Source: Notospermus geniculatus
Taxonomy: Eukaryota; Nemertea; Pilidiophora; Heteronemertea; Lineidae
Direction of reading: 5' to 3'
NCBI GenBank assembly: GCA_002633025.1
Contig: NMRB01001066.1
Location: forward strand, 100,475 to 164,474
Length of the DNA: 64,000 nt
Positions 53,027 to 64,000 of this stretch are shown in pieces (position 1 is the stretch's first letter; each line of letters opens with the position of its first letter). The position numbers and the translations under genes were made by a program. The notes beneath the pieces are model-generated. The model did no database searches. It was not told the origin of the DNA and saw only the letters and a list, made by a program, of their open reading frames with translations.

Positions 53027-53032
53027 GATAAT

Positions 53033-53285
53033 GTATCATGACTCCATGATTGTTTACATTCAATGTTTGTGAACATGGATATTTACATTATGTTAATTTT
53101 GGACTTTTGGGACATGCCAAACCACCAAATTGAATATTTTCGGTATCAAAATAATTTGTAGAGGGGCATGCCACCAAGAAATACTCATAGGACAAAGAAA
53201 AACTGGACACGACACAAACAAACGAAATGTAAATAAACAATGATTTTCGTGGCCCGCGAAAATATTCGTGGTACATTACCTTTAA
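53033..53285 (-). mobile_element. Family C copy
   Basis: aaagataatgtatcatgac at the left, gtggtacattaccttta at the right; interior gccaaaccaccaaattgaat, gaggggcatgccacc and gattttcgtggcccgcgaaa is the complement of 22905-23060. Confidence 0.8.
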
Positions 53286-53995
53286 ATACAAATACAAATA
53301 CATGTACAAGGGGAAGGAGATAAAGGTGTTGTTTGAAAGATCTTGAAAACCACTCGGCTATCACTCTTTAAGAAACCTGTTATTATTTCATGCCCTTTTA
53401 CAATTGGTGGGCAGCAACTGGTTCCAGTACCACATGTCATAACACCTGCAATATCGCCAAGACAAAAAAAAAACGCAATTTACATTACTGGAACGATTGC
53501 TGTTCTTCCTGCACTGGTATTTTTCGCATGGACGCAACACAAGTTATTGACCATGTAATTACCTTTAGCGGTTTTTTCTGCTATTGTCCCGTGGCATGGG
53601 AAGAATTTTTTGCAGATATATTGGCCAAGACTAATTACACTTTTCGCGAAGAAAGTGATAAGCACAGAACTGTGGGAACCTTTTGATAATGAAGCGAGTT
53701 GTGTGCGTGCCAATGTCATTACTGGTCCTTTGATTGCTGGGTGTGCCTCAAGGTTGCAATAAAGATGTGTAGTGCCATCGCGGAGACGACTGCGAAACAA
53801 TTTGATACCTGGCCGAATGACGTGTCATTTCCCGGTGTAACATCTGCTAAGGTATCCCCACTTCCCAGCGCTTCCTTCTTTGTGTCGGGAGCGCAGTGAC
53901 AAATAGAGAGGATATGAGTGTATAGGGCAGATAAAATGAGGGGGCACTACCGTAACACAGAAACATGTAGATGTTACACCTGCCGCAATACTGTG
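53286..53995. other. Unannotated stretch
   Basis: Overlapping unsupported frames at 53390-53899; no gene called. Confidence 0.3.
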
Positions 53996-54468
53996 GCGCA
54001 GTCTTGATAGCCTAGTATAGTAATCACGTCCGCTTAAGCCCCCGTCACATATCAACTCCGGGGTCCGTACGGCCAGTAAAAACAGACAGATTGCCCTGAG
54101 CCCCGGGGAATGAAAACCGTAGAAATGAAAATGAAAATCGTAATGAATCCATACTGTCTCTAAAATCCACGGCAAGCCGCTGGGTGGGGAATATCGTACG
54201 GGGCCCGGTGGATATGTGACGGGGGCTTTAGCAAGCATCAGCAGCTTCCGGGTTCGAAACCAGCCCGGGCCATGTGGGATAATCCCTGGGGTTATTCACG
54301 TCCTTCGCATGGGACACTAAGCCGTGGTGCCTTGTACCTTGTTTCTTTGCAAGGGCAAGTAAAAGACCCTATCCAAGTGAGGAACATGAGTACCTCGAGA
54401 TGCCGGCCGCCTCCGCACTTATCAGGGCCTATAATACTACGGTTTCGGCCCTGACGGAAAAATCTTAT
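53996..54468 (+). mobile_element. SINE T copy split by a MITE
   Basis: Head gatagcctagtatagtaatc and cgtccgc, MITE (54037-54227), then ttagcaagcatcagcagctt, B box gggttcgaaacc, body gtcctt-cgcatgggacac and end tttcggccctgacggaaaa. Confidence 0.88.
54037..54227. mobile_element. MITE with AGCCCCCGTCACATATC ends, TTA duplication
   Basis: AGCCCCCGTCACATATCAAC at 54037 and complement ending GTGACGGGGGCT at 54227. TTA at 54034-54036 and 54228-54230. TWA duplication fits PIF/Harbinger. The inner parts pair less well (gtacgg, ccccgg). Confidence 0.92.
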
Positions 54469-54960
54469 ACAAGGTACAATAGAAGGGTGCAGCAATTCAA
54501 GAAGAAATTGCATGGACGGGATGTGAAATGTTAAACGTCAGGGCAAATTGAAAATACCTAACTGAATGTTGAAATATATGACCATCGGACAGACCGAATT
54601 CTTGACCTATTTCTGAGAACCAACGTGCCAGACTATTGAATTGCAACTTAATAATTCCTTGGAAAGCTTCCGAAACAAAGACTGTAGTTCATTGCCTCCC
54701 ACGAATCTGACCTGTCCAATCTTCCGCCAAGCCCAAATCACTAACTGATCTAATTATTGATGTAGAGAGATTCCTCATAATTTCATAGGTGCTATGATTG
54801 TACACGTTATACATCTCATTTGTTTGATATTATTGGACATTCGTCCCCAATTTATGGCCATGGAAAACTGATTTAGGATGGCTAGGACGTCATGTTGATA
54901 TGGTCCCATGGTGGGTGTGATTTACTGGAAGTGGTCCCTGTTCCCTTGAGGTCCACTTAA
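54469..54960. other. Unannotated stretch
   Basis: Nothing recognised. Confidence 0.3.
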
Positions 54961-55115
54961 AGCCCAGGTCACACTGTGGCGACTTAGGCGGGCGAATCCC
55001 CGCGAACTAGAATGAAATACATTTAGTCCATGGACCATCTGCTCACCCCTTTGGACATAATAGTGTAATGACAGAGAGAGGTATGTACATGGTCCATGGA
55101 CCATTTCATTCTAGC
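54961..55115. mobile_element. Family F foldback, right end missing
   Basis: aagcccaggtcacactgtgg, cgacttaggcgggcgaatcc and ggtccatggaccatttcatt as in 62694-62880, then sequence changes to the 5S-like SINE. Confidence 0.8.
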
Positions 55116-55250
55116 CATGGAGGATTTCCTTATGGGCTAGTGTTTGGCGCATTGGCCTCAGAGCTAAATGAGTTAAGCAACGTTGAGCGCGATCACTTAT
55201 ATGTATGTGGATGCATGGGTGACCGGCAAGCGTAAAATATATCTGGCCTT
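55116..55250 (+). repeat. 5S-like/tRNA-like SINE fragment
   Basis: ccatggaggatttccttatg, gagttaagcaacgttgagcg and gatgcatgggtgaccgg (atgggtgacc of 5S box C kept). Confidence 0.8.
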
Positions 55251-55785
55251 AGTGGATGGCCTCATACTGAATGTTACAATGTGAGAGAGAAAAAATCGGC
55301 ATAGTCTCGTTGTCAGTTTCGATTGTCAATGACACTCAGTAACGTGGTTACTGACACAACAACTCTTCCAAAGAAGGAAATTTATAACATCGAAGGCTGT
55401 AAAATTCTGTACGAGACGATTTGAAAGTGTTTCCGAGATGACTTCGATTTCCTGCCTAAAACTGACAGATGAGCAATGAAAGTCAGCAACTTTTTATGCT
55501 GATCAAATTTTTATGGTGCCGTGCAAACCTAATCTCAATGATGATGTGATTTGATTGAATATACCGCGGCATTTTTCATCCGCAATTGTTTGTATTACAC
55601 CGCTTCATCCGACTTCGCCATAGAAGTAAAACATGTACAATTCTGGCTACTGATGGAAAAACAGCATCTTCATTTATGATCAGTAGGAGTACAGTCCACG
55701 AAAGTAATGGCACTTTAGTGTAGATTTAGTTATGGCGTCGTATATCTTTGGCTGATGCGACAAATGACCATCCTCCACCTTGAGG
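55251..55785. other. Unannotated stretch
   Basis: AT-rich; no supported feature. Confidence 0.3.
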
Positions 55786-56012
55786 AGCCTTGATAGCCCA
55801 GCGGCAATATCACGTGCCTGGTTCGAATCCAGCCCGGACCACATGGAATTTATCCACCCAGGCTTTTCACTCCGTCGCATGGGAGAGAAAGTCGTAGTGC
55901 CTTCGCAAGAGCAAGTAAAAGACCCCATCCAAGTGAGGAACATGAGTAGCTTGAGATGGCCTCTTTACGAGGAACAATAATGCTATGGCTTCGGCCCTGA
56001 GTGAAAAATCCA
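55786..56012 (+). mobile_element. SINE T copy
   Basis: cttgatagcccagcggcaat (A box), gcctggttcgaatccagccc (B box), then tccgtcgcatgggagag and ggcttcggccctgagtgaaa. Confidence 0.85.
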
Positions 56013-57204
56013 AATACCACCCTCCATCCGCTGTAACCTTTGGGGCGGACAAATCCTATCCGTAGAGGTGGTCTANATATTTGGTCCTATAAACTTGTTA
56101 CGTAAGATTGACCTCGAAATAGGCCAATAGAAAGTTTCCATTTTCCCAGTTCAAAGATATCGACCTTCGAATAAATAAATGACTACAAAAATCCCCGAAG
56201 TTATTACAGTTATATCACGGTAAGGCCACAAAAAGCAGCCTTTTCGATTTTTCATGGAAAGCGAATATTTTGTTCGTATCGGATGTCAATTTAATGATAG
56301 CACAACGTAAATTGGTCTATTGTTATCCTAAAATGTCGTAAATGTAATCCTAGAGCGTCATCCGTAATATTCAATGGTGCACTCCCCCAAATTGTCAACA
56401 AGTTGAAATCGACAGAATTAGACACCGTATAAGGGTTAAACTCCATTATCACTAAGATGACAGCAATGTTGTTTTATTCAAGATATAACTGCTCGCGAAA
56501 ACCCAGATTATATTAATAAGCTCCTCCTGTTGAGTGTCGTGTATTATTTGAGCGTACGCTAATGGATTACGAGAAAGCAGTCTTCAGTTTTTTACTATAA
56601 ATTCACTAGTCGTACAATTAGTGTTGAAGTAGATTCAAGTTAAGGAACATTGGTAAGGTGCTTCTCCCAAGAGAGTATTTTAACGACGATTCATCCTGTC
56701 GTCTCGTTTTGTTAATTTCTTTTAAATTGTATCGATTGATAATCAGCGAATGGAAATCTAAACAGCTACGTTAATCACACCGGAAGCGAATGAGATGAAC
56801 GTGTCACAAGCTGGTTTACTTTATACCCCAGTCACAATGAGCTAGTTCTCAGTACGTCCTACTCCTTGAAAATGTTGCCGAACGGGCACAAACTGTGTGC
56901 GAATGGAGTGGACGTAGTGGCAACTTTTCACAGACTTTTTACGAACTTCATGGACGGGCTCGGACTGGCAGGGTGCTCCAGCACTTCGAGACACTATTTG
57001 GCCAACGTTACACGTTTTACGATTTTTTAGCTGGCACACGACGTTTTCAGAACGAGCTCAGTGTGACAGTACGTATAGGTTGTGTCGGACTATACATGTA
57101 TGTTACGTACATGTAGTGGTTTTTTATTCGGGGTCGGGATATGGCAAGTTCGGACCCTGCTTCTAATGCGGTTCAACAACATTTTAAACGACCGCAGTTA
57201 AAAT
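56013..57204. other. Unannotated stretch
   Basis: Small frames only, including a 73-codon one at 56895-57116 with no recognised motif. Confidence 0.3.
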
Positions 57205-57300
57205 TCATGATTAGCTCACACTTTTCATAATTGATTCACAGATTTCAAAATTAACTCACAGTTTTCAAAATCAACTCACAGGTTTCAAGATGGGTTAACA
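57205..57300. repeat. Four-copy, about 25-bp tandem repeat
   Basis: gattagctcacacttttcat, tgattcacagatttcaaa, ttaactcacagttttcaaaa and tcaactcacaggtttcaag follow each other. Confidence 0.85.
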
Positions 57301-57494
57301 CTTATGAGGCAGTCTGGGAAAATCCGTCGGATGTAGCATTTAAGGAACATGTTAAAGGCGTTGGTGAACCCGCACATTTAATCGCTGAAATGTACTTCGT
57401 AACAGGTAAACAGTAGCAGATCAATGCACAGGTAATCTGACAGCCCTTGTTGATCATTCAGCGACATCGACGAGAGTTCCTCGACCGCCTCACA

Positions 57495-58158
57495 CTAAAG
57501 GCTGCCGTACACGATACATTTTTTCCTACGAAATATTTCGTACGATTTCTCATCCAATTTTATTGGAAGGAAATATTTCGCATCCCGCCGTAGATGATCC
57601 TATTTATTTCCTAGGAAATATTACGTTGCAGTGTAAATGTTATTGTGTGTGACGAGAAATATGACCCCATCACGGGGTCATACGTTTTTGTAGGATTGCT
57701 ATTACATGCGAACAAAGGGGCACAAAGCGTCAATTGTACAATAATCTGCGACCACGGCGTACACGATAGGAATTATTTTCTATACCATTTTATTGTACAA
57801 GAAAAATAGGACACTGACAGAACCTATTTGTGGATTTTTTCCGATAGGACAACAATGGGACGATGTTTCCCGTCATAAACGGTAATATATAAATATTGCA
57901 CGACAAGCCATGGAATAGTCAAAATTATTCAACGGTGAAAAAGATTATTTCACGAGGCGCATACCTCAACTTCATTAAAATAGGGCACTGGGTATTCCGT
58001 GAAATATACATGTAGCCATGGAATAGTAAAAATTATCGCATGGACACGTGACGGTGAATGACGCGCCGTGATTGGTCGACGTTGCTTTGAGGTATGATAA
58101 TTTATTTTCCCACAAAATATTTCGTAGGAAAAAAATGTATCGTGTACGGCGGCCTTTA
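57495..58158. mobile_element. MITE with TAAAGGCTGCCGTACACG ends, 664 bp
   Basis: taaaggctgccgtacacgat at 57495 and complement ending ggcctttag; inner tcctacgaaatatttcgta with its complement. The interior has a further cggcgtacacgata at 57756, a hint of a nested or rearranged copy. Confidence 0.88.
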
Positions 58159-58585
58159 GCAAGATTGACACATATAGTTCACAAGACTCAAAGTGTTCCA
58201 AGGACATTTCTGATCTAAAATTACAAAATACTTCCGGCAACTACATGTAAACACCCTGGTTAAATTGATCATTAAAACACGCAAACTTGTAATGAATCCC
58301 TCATACCCAACTTGACATCCAGTTATTCCAGGGCATCAAACGAGTCAAAAAACAGATTTTTTCCGAACTAAAATGTCAGAAGGTAGAGATCGGCAAAAGA
58401 AAACTAACTCGGGGAAACTTTCTTTGAACTTGATACACAGAATCCTCAAAATATCGTCTGCTACACCAATTATCAGATAATGGAGGAACTTTCCCAGATT
58501 TATAATCCGCCAAATTTTCCCCCGACATCAACCTGCTTATTCGGCTTCTCAACTTTGATGTCCAAAATAAGTAGAAAATAATAAT
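58159..58585. other. Unannotated stretch
   Basis: Nothing recognised. Confidence 0.3.
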
Positions 58586-58960
58586 GTACTATATTACATT
58601 GTCTAGTTATGGCATTAGGCTTAACTTTATACATGTAGTTTTACAATTAAAAAATGTTCATGACAAAAAAGTCTTTGTCATATTAAATTTGACTTGTTTT
58701 CGACCATTACGACGTACCATATTACATTGTCTACTTATACATGTACATGTAGCATTGGACCTAACTTTATAATTTGATAATTAAAAAAATGTTCATGGGA
58801 AAACTTCTTTGTCATAAATTTGACTTGTTTTCGACCATTACGACGTACTATAGTGCATTGTCTAGTTATGGCTTTCGGCTTTGTAATTTTATAATTAAAA
58901 AATATTTATGGGAAAACTTCTTTGTCATAAATTTAACTTGTTTTCGACCATAACGACGTA
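58586..58960. repeat. Three-copy tandem repeat, about 128-bp unit
   Basis: gtac-atattacattgtcta starts at 58586 and 58714, gtactatagtgcattgtcta at 58845; each unit ends cttgttttcgaccattacga. Periods are 128, 131 and about 115 bp. Confidence 0.92.
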
Positions 58961-58980
58961 CAAATAAATGCTCTGGGATT

Positions 58981-60608
58981 AACAGAAGAGAACTACTTTT
59001 ATCGGAATTTATGTAAAATATGTAAAATATTTCTGCAACACTAGTTCTGACAAGAACAATTATAGGGAAGAAAAATAGCTTGTCCCTTGGGAGACTTTGG
59101 GAAGTTATCGAAATATTTGCTCCTAATCACATGGGAACCACACTGACAGCAAAAAAGAAAGTCCGGCGTTACCTGTCGAAAAAATCTTGCAGGGTTTTCA
59201 ACATTTTTCTCTTTGGAGATTAGATTTTTTCAACTGCCACAACTTTAATATGCATTTCCCCCTCAGGATTTCTGCGTAGCCTTGTACATGTAGTCAGCAG
59301 TGTTGTTGGAAAAGGATGGCAACTAGAAAGTAGCATAGGCCTAGATTCGCATATATTTCGTCAGGGCCAGGGACAGAAGTCACAGCGCAGGAGGAAAACA
59401 TTGAATACAGCATGAGGGTAAAGTATGATTCACCCTAACTTCAACATGGGCAAAGTGCCAGGCCTGTGCAACAGACACCACAAGTGAATAGAATGATTAA
59501 ACCACAAACCACGGTATTTACCAGTTGACTGAGCACAACCTTGGATTTGCTATATTCTCTTGGAAAGTAATCCAAGTTACCCTAACATCATTAGGCAACT
59601 GCGACATGGATTATTTACCACTGACCTGTGCACATTTCCAAGCTTGGCACTTTGCCCATGTTGAAGTTAGGGTGAATCATACTTTAGACCACGTACAGAA
59701 ATATGTATTGAATATGGTATCACAAACGCTATAGCCGCTTTTACCCGGAGTAGGGTCGATACGTTTCGAGGCCAGTGACAACGTACTTTTGTACCANATT
59801 AACAGAAGAGAACTACTTTTATCGGCATTTGTGTAAAATATTTCTGCAACACTAGTTCTGACAAGAACAATTTATAGGGAAGAAAAATAACTTGTCTCTT
59901 GGGAGACTTTGGTAAGTTATCGAAATATTTGCTCCTAATCACCGGGGAACCTCACTGACAGCAAAAAAGAAAGTCCGGCGTTACCTGTCGAAAAAATCTT
60001 GCAGGGTTTTGAACATTTTTCTCTTTGGAGATTAGATTTTTTCAACTGCCACAACTTTAATATGCATTTCCCCCTCAGGATTTCAGCGTAGCCTTGTACA
60101 TGTAGTCAGCAGTGTTGTTGGAAAAGGATGGCAACTAGAAAGTAGCGTAGGCCTAGATTCGCATATATTTCGTCAGGGCTAGGGACAGAAGTCACAGCGT
60201 AGGAGGGAAACATTGAATACAGCATGAGGGTAAAGTATGATTCACCCTAACTTCAACATGGGCAAAGTGCCAGGCCTGTGCAACAGACACCACAAGTGAA
60301 TAGAATGATTAAACCACAAACCACGGTATTTACCAGTTGACTGAGCACAACCTTGGATTTGCTATATTCTCTTGGAAAGTAAACCAAGTTACCCTAACAT
60401 CATTAGGTAACTGCGACATGGATTATTTACCACTGACCTGTGCACATTTCCAAGCTTTGCACTTTGCCCATGTTGAAGTTAGGGTGAATCATACTTTAGA
60501 CCACGTACAGAAATATGTATTGAATATGGTATCACAAACGCTATAGCCGCTTTTACCCGGAGTAGGGTCGATACGTTTCGAGGCCAGTGACAACGTACTT
60601 TTGTACCA
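58981..60608. repeat. 820-bp direct duplication
   Basis: 58981-59796 and 59801-60608 are about 97 percent identical (aacagaagagaactactttt, cctgtgcaacagacaccac, gagtagggtcgatacgtttc, gtacttttgtacca). The first has an extra atgtaaaat and a few substitutions; an N sits at the join (59797). Both copies hold the same 69-codon frame (59525-59734, 60337-60546) with no recognised family. Within each copy a smaller inverted pair (ggtgaatcatac / gtatgattcaccctaa) encloses about 240 bp, making an internal MITE-like unit. Confidence 0.92.
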
Positions 60609-62690
60609 GAAAAAGGAAATGACACTACCCAAAGCCACGGACAAAAGTATAGGCCTACTGCATGATCCCTGCATATGATGACAAAAACACTGCAGGAATG
60701 TGTCGAGGTATTTCGGAAAAGATCCACATCTACAGTCCATCATGAACAAAATGACTGACAACCGCATTACCGCATCTGAAGCTATCCTCTTTTCCACCTT
60801 AAAGGGGCACGATACCGCCAGTTTTTGTCAACAGTCGGCGCCACCGGCGGTGATTGCATCATCAACCAATACAGTAGTTTTGCCTTTCGCCCCAGTGTTA
60901 GAGAATGTACATGATTGTATGATTACAATACAATGCATACATGTAGGGCCTACATGGACACCCCCGGGGACGAGAGTTACTCTACATGGGCGAGGTTGAA
61001 GCGATACTTTAACAACATTGTCAATAGAGGGCTCCCTTCCCTATGGTCTTTGGATCAGGGCCGTCTGACCGCACAGAAAGTCCGATAGTGTTATCGGTGC
61101 CTATCGGCAGTTAGTTCTAACGCATTTTCCCATTAACTAATGGGTGGCATCCACTAGAGCGCCGACAACATTAGGAAGGGGTGTGGAAGCAAACTATGTC
61201 ATTTCGGCATTCTTTCCCCGTCAATGACTATTGGGCATTTTGCCCTCTCCCGAAAGTGCAGAAATGCCAGGAAATGTTTAGTAATGATAAACACCGTGAA
61301 CGGAATCTTTTAAGAATATGCGGAGAGGTTGCTGAATGAATGCCGATTTAGTAAACTTGCATTCCGCGTCTTGTCCGCGCCCTAGTGGACGCCAGGTTTA
61401 AACAGCAGATAGGCACGGAAAGCACTGTTGGACTTCCTCTGCGGTCGGCCCCGAGGCCTGCTGTGACACCATTGGATTGACCGCCCAATCATGTAGAAAA
61501 GAGAATAATTCATTTTCGATATGACGGACCATCCTTTCTGAGTGGACTATAACCTCTGGTGCTATTCATCATCACCTGGTCACTCATTAACAGCCGTTAC
61601 CGGCTGATTAATATCATTGACAGAATTATTTCCGTTTGACGGAAGTTATTGTCGCTATGCGAACCGTCGGTGAAAATCTTCGGTAGGATTTCGCGATATG
61701 CAGGAAATATGCAGGAAATGTCGCTAAAAATAAACTCAAGACGGTATGACCGAGCGTTAATGAAATGATGTCAATATTGCACCTTCCAGTCGTGTCATTT
61801 TCTCAGACTTTTTTTCCGATAATGCCATATTGTGTCAATCGCTGTCAGCAACTCCGTCTCATCAAATGCAAAAAAGCATACGTCAGGCATGTTACTACTC
61901 TGAGAAGAAAAATTTCTCCCAGGCCATTATCCATCCGTCTCGCGGCGGCTCTGACGCGATATTCGCGTCAGCAAAAACGGCGACGTGTTTTTGTAAAGAA
62001 ACCAGCGAAATTCGACGACAGGAGAATGATGACAAAAACCAGTTCACCAAAATTCCAGACAAAATTTCTGAAAGTTCCTAAGTAATGTTTTTTCACATTT
62101 CGGAAGAAACCTTTTTAGAATTTGATTTTTTGAAGAACGAATTTATTAGAGACATAAAGCTACTTTCCCGAGAAGGATTTTGGATTTATTTTATCCCGCG
62201 TAAATACCCGCACTAGACGTAAAAATCAGCGCAGATTCTGTCGGATTCTTCTATCACCAAAGACGTTTGTGAAAATAAGTGAATGAAACTACTCAATGAA
62301 TTGCACGATGCTGCGAACATTACGACAACTTTAACTTGCCAACTACTCCTTTACGGCAATCGATATCTTCAAACAGTTCCAAAGAAATTCACGCATGCGG
62401 AAAATTAAATTGGGAATCATCGCAAGAAGCTGCACATAATTTGCACTCCCAAATGGGCTCGCACCACTTTTTTCTCCGCACAGTAGTTAACTTCATTTGC
62501 ATATCGTTACGTCATTTTTCAAATTTTACTCTTGATCGCTGATGTTTCTCTTTAGCAATATTCACACGCATGCTCTGGTTAGCGTTGTAAGAGTAAAGAA
62601 TGTCCCCGTGTAAAATGTTCCACTTCCATTGATTTACGAGTGATAAACGGGTATATATAGTACTTTCGAAAAAAGATGGCCGTCAGAAGC
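60609..62690. other. Mostly unannotated stretch
   Basis: 61765-62085 has two overlapping frames (106 and 83 codons) without recognised motif. Nothing else supported. Confidence 0.35.
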
Positions 62691-62693
62691 TTA

Positions 62694-63009
62694 AGCCTGT
62701 GTCACACTGTGGCGACTTAGGCGGGCGAATCCCCGCGAACTGGAATGAAATGGTCCATGGACCATGTACATACCTCTCTCTGTCATTACACTATTATGTC
62801 CAAAGGGGTGAGCACATGGTCCATGGACCATTTCATTCTAGTTCGCGGGGATTCGCCCGCCTAAGTCGCCACAGTGTGACATGGGCTTGTATTCATAAAA
62901 GCTAGCAAATGCTTTTACTTTAGGTTTTGTAGTACATTTACATTGGACCTCGCTGTACAAATCTTAAGTAAAAGCATTTGCCAACTTTTATAAATACAAG
63001 CCATGGGCT
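62694..63009. mobile_element. Family F foldback MITE, complete, with nested MITE
   Basis: AGCCTGTGTCACACTGTGGC at 62694 and complement ending GGCT at 63009, flanked by TTA (62691-62693 and 63010-63012) once the nested element is removed. The interior holds ggcgggcgaatccccgcgaa and, inverted, the first about 70 bp of family B (aatgaaatggtccatggacc, gacagagagaggtatgtac-type). No transposase. Confidence 0.9.
62884..63002. mobile_element. GTATTCA-family MITE nested in family F, ATG duplication
   Basis: GGCTTGTATTCATAAAAGCT at 62884 and complement ending AATACAAGCC at 63002. ATG on both sides (62881-62883, 63003-63005). Inner aaatgctttta/taaaagcattt. Confidence 0.9.
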
Positions 63010-63191
63010 TTATACATGTACCATTCAATGGCAGCTGGCATGCACGCTAAGCTGGTCAAGCGGGCCATGCGCACAAAAGTTTTCAATAGGTAAAATAATT
63101 GTCTGAAGGGAAGCGTTTGGTAGTGTTATATCATGGTTGGAAAATAAATGGCCACGACGTCATGTGGACAACATTTGTCCAGCAAGGCGTT

Positions 63192-63347
63192 CTAAAGGCG
63201 GTGACAGACTGGCGCGTAAGCAGCGCGTCCGAAAGCGTTCAACCAATCAGGCAGGCGGTAGCACGGACCGAAATACCTACTGAAGAATCTGATTGGCGGA
63301 ACGCCTGCAGGACGCGCCGCGTACGCGCCAGTCTGTCACCGGCTTTA
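63192..63347. mobile_element. MITE with TAAAGGCGGTGACAGACTGG ends
   Basis: taaaggcggtgacagactgg at 63192 and complement ccagtctgtcaccggcttta ending at 63347; inner gcgcgt/acgcgc words and tccaatcag-type pairs (accaatcaggcagg / cctgattggcgg-like). Confidence 0.88.
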
Positions 63348-64000
63348 CTCTGAATGTTTGGAAAATTTCGGAAAAATGTTGGCAATGTATTTCAAGGAGA
63401 ACAAAGGACAATGAGAATAGCATTCTTGAAAGTTCATTGTTCGTCACCATTACGAGAAGTTCATTACATATGGAGTCCATTCAGCGGAATGGTCTGTAAT
63501 GGGTTTCACTTGGGAACTTTTGGAAACATGCCCACGTTTATTACATTGCCTTGTCAGTGAAGTCTACACGTCACTTGAGGCTACCTACACAATATTACGG
63601 AAGCCATGGGTAATATTGAATTCACATCATATGTCCTATATTCTTCCTAACCGAATGAGATTGCGAATCGTAACGTCAATATACACAATCATTGTACCGA
63701 AGTATGACATTAAGGATCAAGGATAAACAAAAAGACATCCCGACTGCAGTCCTTGGGGAAGTAATTGATTAGTATGCCACTGACGTATATGTATTGCTGG
63801 GTTTTGAAAGACCTTGGCTGACAACTTCGCCGCGTCGAGCCGCAGTGGCGATAGACATGCAGCTGGGCGAACAAAGTTTTGGGCATCATTTTCCCTCGTT
63901 CAATCGGAAATGCCCCCAGTCAAAAGAGTTTTGGACTTAATGGGGATCATAGCTACGACAGCACACCGAAACCGGATCTATACAAAGGTTGCCTCTTGTT
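63348..64000. other. Unannotated stretch
   Basis: No supported feature to the end of the window. Confidence 0.35.

Noticed and set aside
62694-63009. Hairpin RNA gene (microRNA-like)
   Set aside because: The long perfect palindromes are explained by a MITE with target duplications, present in several copies.

Overview
The window looks like nuclear DNA from a marine invertebrate animal. It is AT-rich, has very few long open frames, and shows introns with gt/ag borders. It also carries animal transposon families (pogo/Tigger, Tc1, non-LTR retrotransposon, tRNA- and 5S-derived SINEs), frequent 'tacatgta' and 'aggcct' words, assembly gaps (17785-17831, 32482-32527, 45855-45929) and isolated N calls. 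An echinoderm, hemichordate or amphioxus-like genome would fit, but the phylum cannot be fixed from the sequence alone. No intact multi-exon host gene is visible; protein-coding signal is confined to a few islands.

Layout. 1-1440: tandem repeat and pogo/Tigger remnant. 1.7-2.7 kb: long inverted repeats. 4.06-7.4 kb: several short inverted-repeat elements (MITEs) around an unidentified 257-codon open frame (4643-5416) and a possible first coding exon (5764-5807). 8.4-9.9 kb: RecQ-type helicase remnant on the minus strand and unrecognised exon-like blocks on the plus strand. 10.8-14.25 kb: the most informative locus, a decayed gene with, in order, a SAP-like segment, a SWIM-like zinc-finger segment, a CTSxPC segment, a YqaJ-type nuclease domain and a PHD finger. 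It is broken by frameshifts and by MITE insertions whose target duplications are still readable. 14.65-17.6 kb: 3' part of a non-LTR retrotransposon, interrupted by a 357-bp MITE and by a 908-bp copy of a widespread repeat (here called family B). 19-64 kb: mostly nested repeats, including 5S-like/tRNA-like SINE arrays (19.3, 38.2-39.2, 49.8-50.6 and 55.1 kb), a tRNA-headed SINE family (33.7, 34.7, 42.1, 44.8, 49.0, 52.8, 54.0 and 55.8 kb), foldback elements whose arms hold a hammerhead-like CTGANGA-stem-GAAA core (20.5, 31.3, 35.8 and 52.2 kb), a Tc1 remnant containing a MITE and a SINE (47.8-48.7 kb), a likely 9-bp-TSD element (35.3-35.7 kb) and an 820-bp direct duplication (59-60.6 kb).

How parts relate. 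The genes do not form a pathway. The window is a record of repeated transposon insertion. Many MITEs of unrelated core sequence share a pattern of GGG...CCC ends and a 3-bp target duplication (CTG, CAG, ATA, AAT, ATG). A second group duplicates TTA or TAA, like PIF/Harbinger elements. Several insertions can be ordered in time because one element lies inside another and the empty site can be inferred from the duplication or from a paralogous copy in the window.
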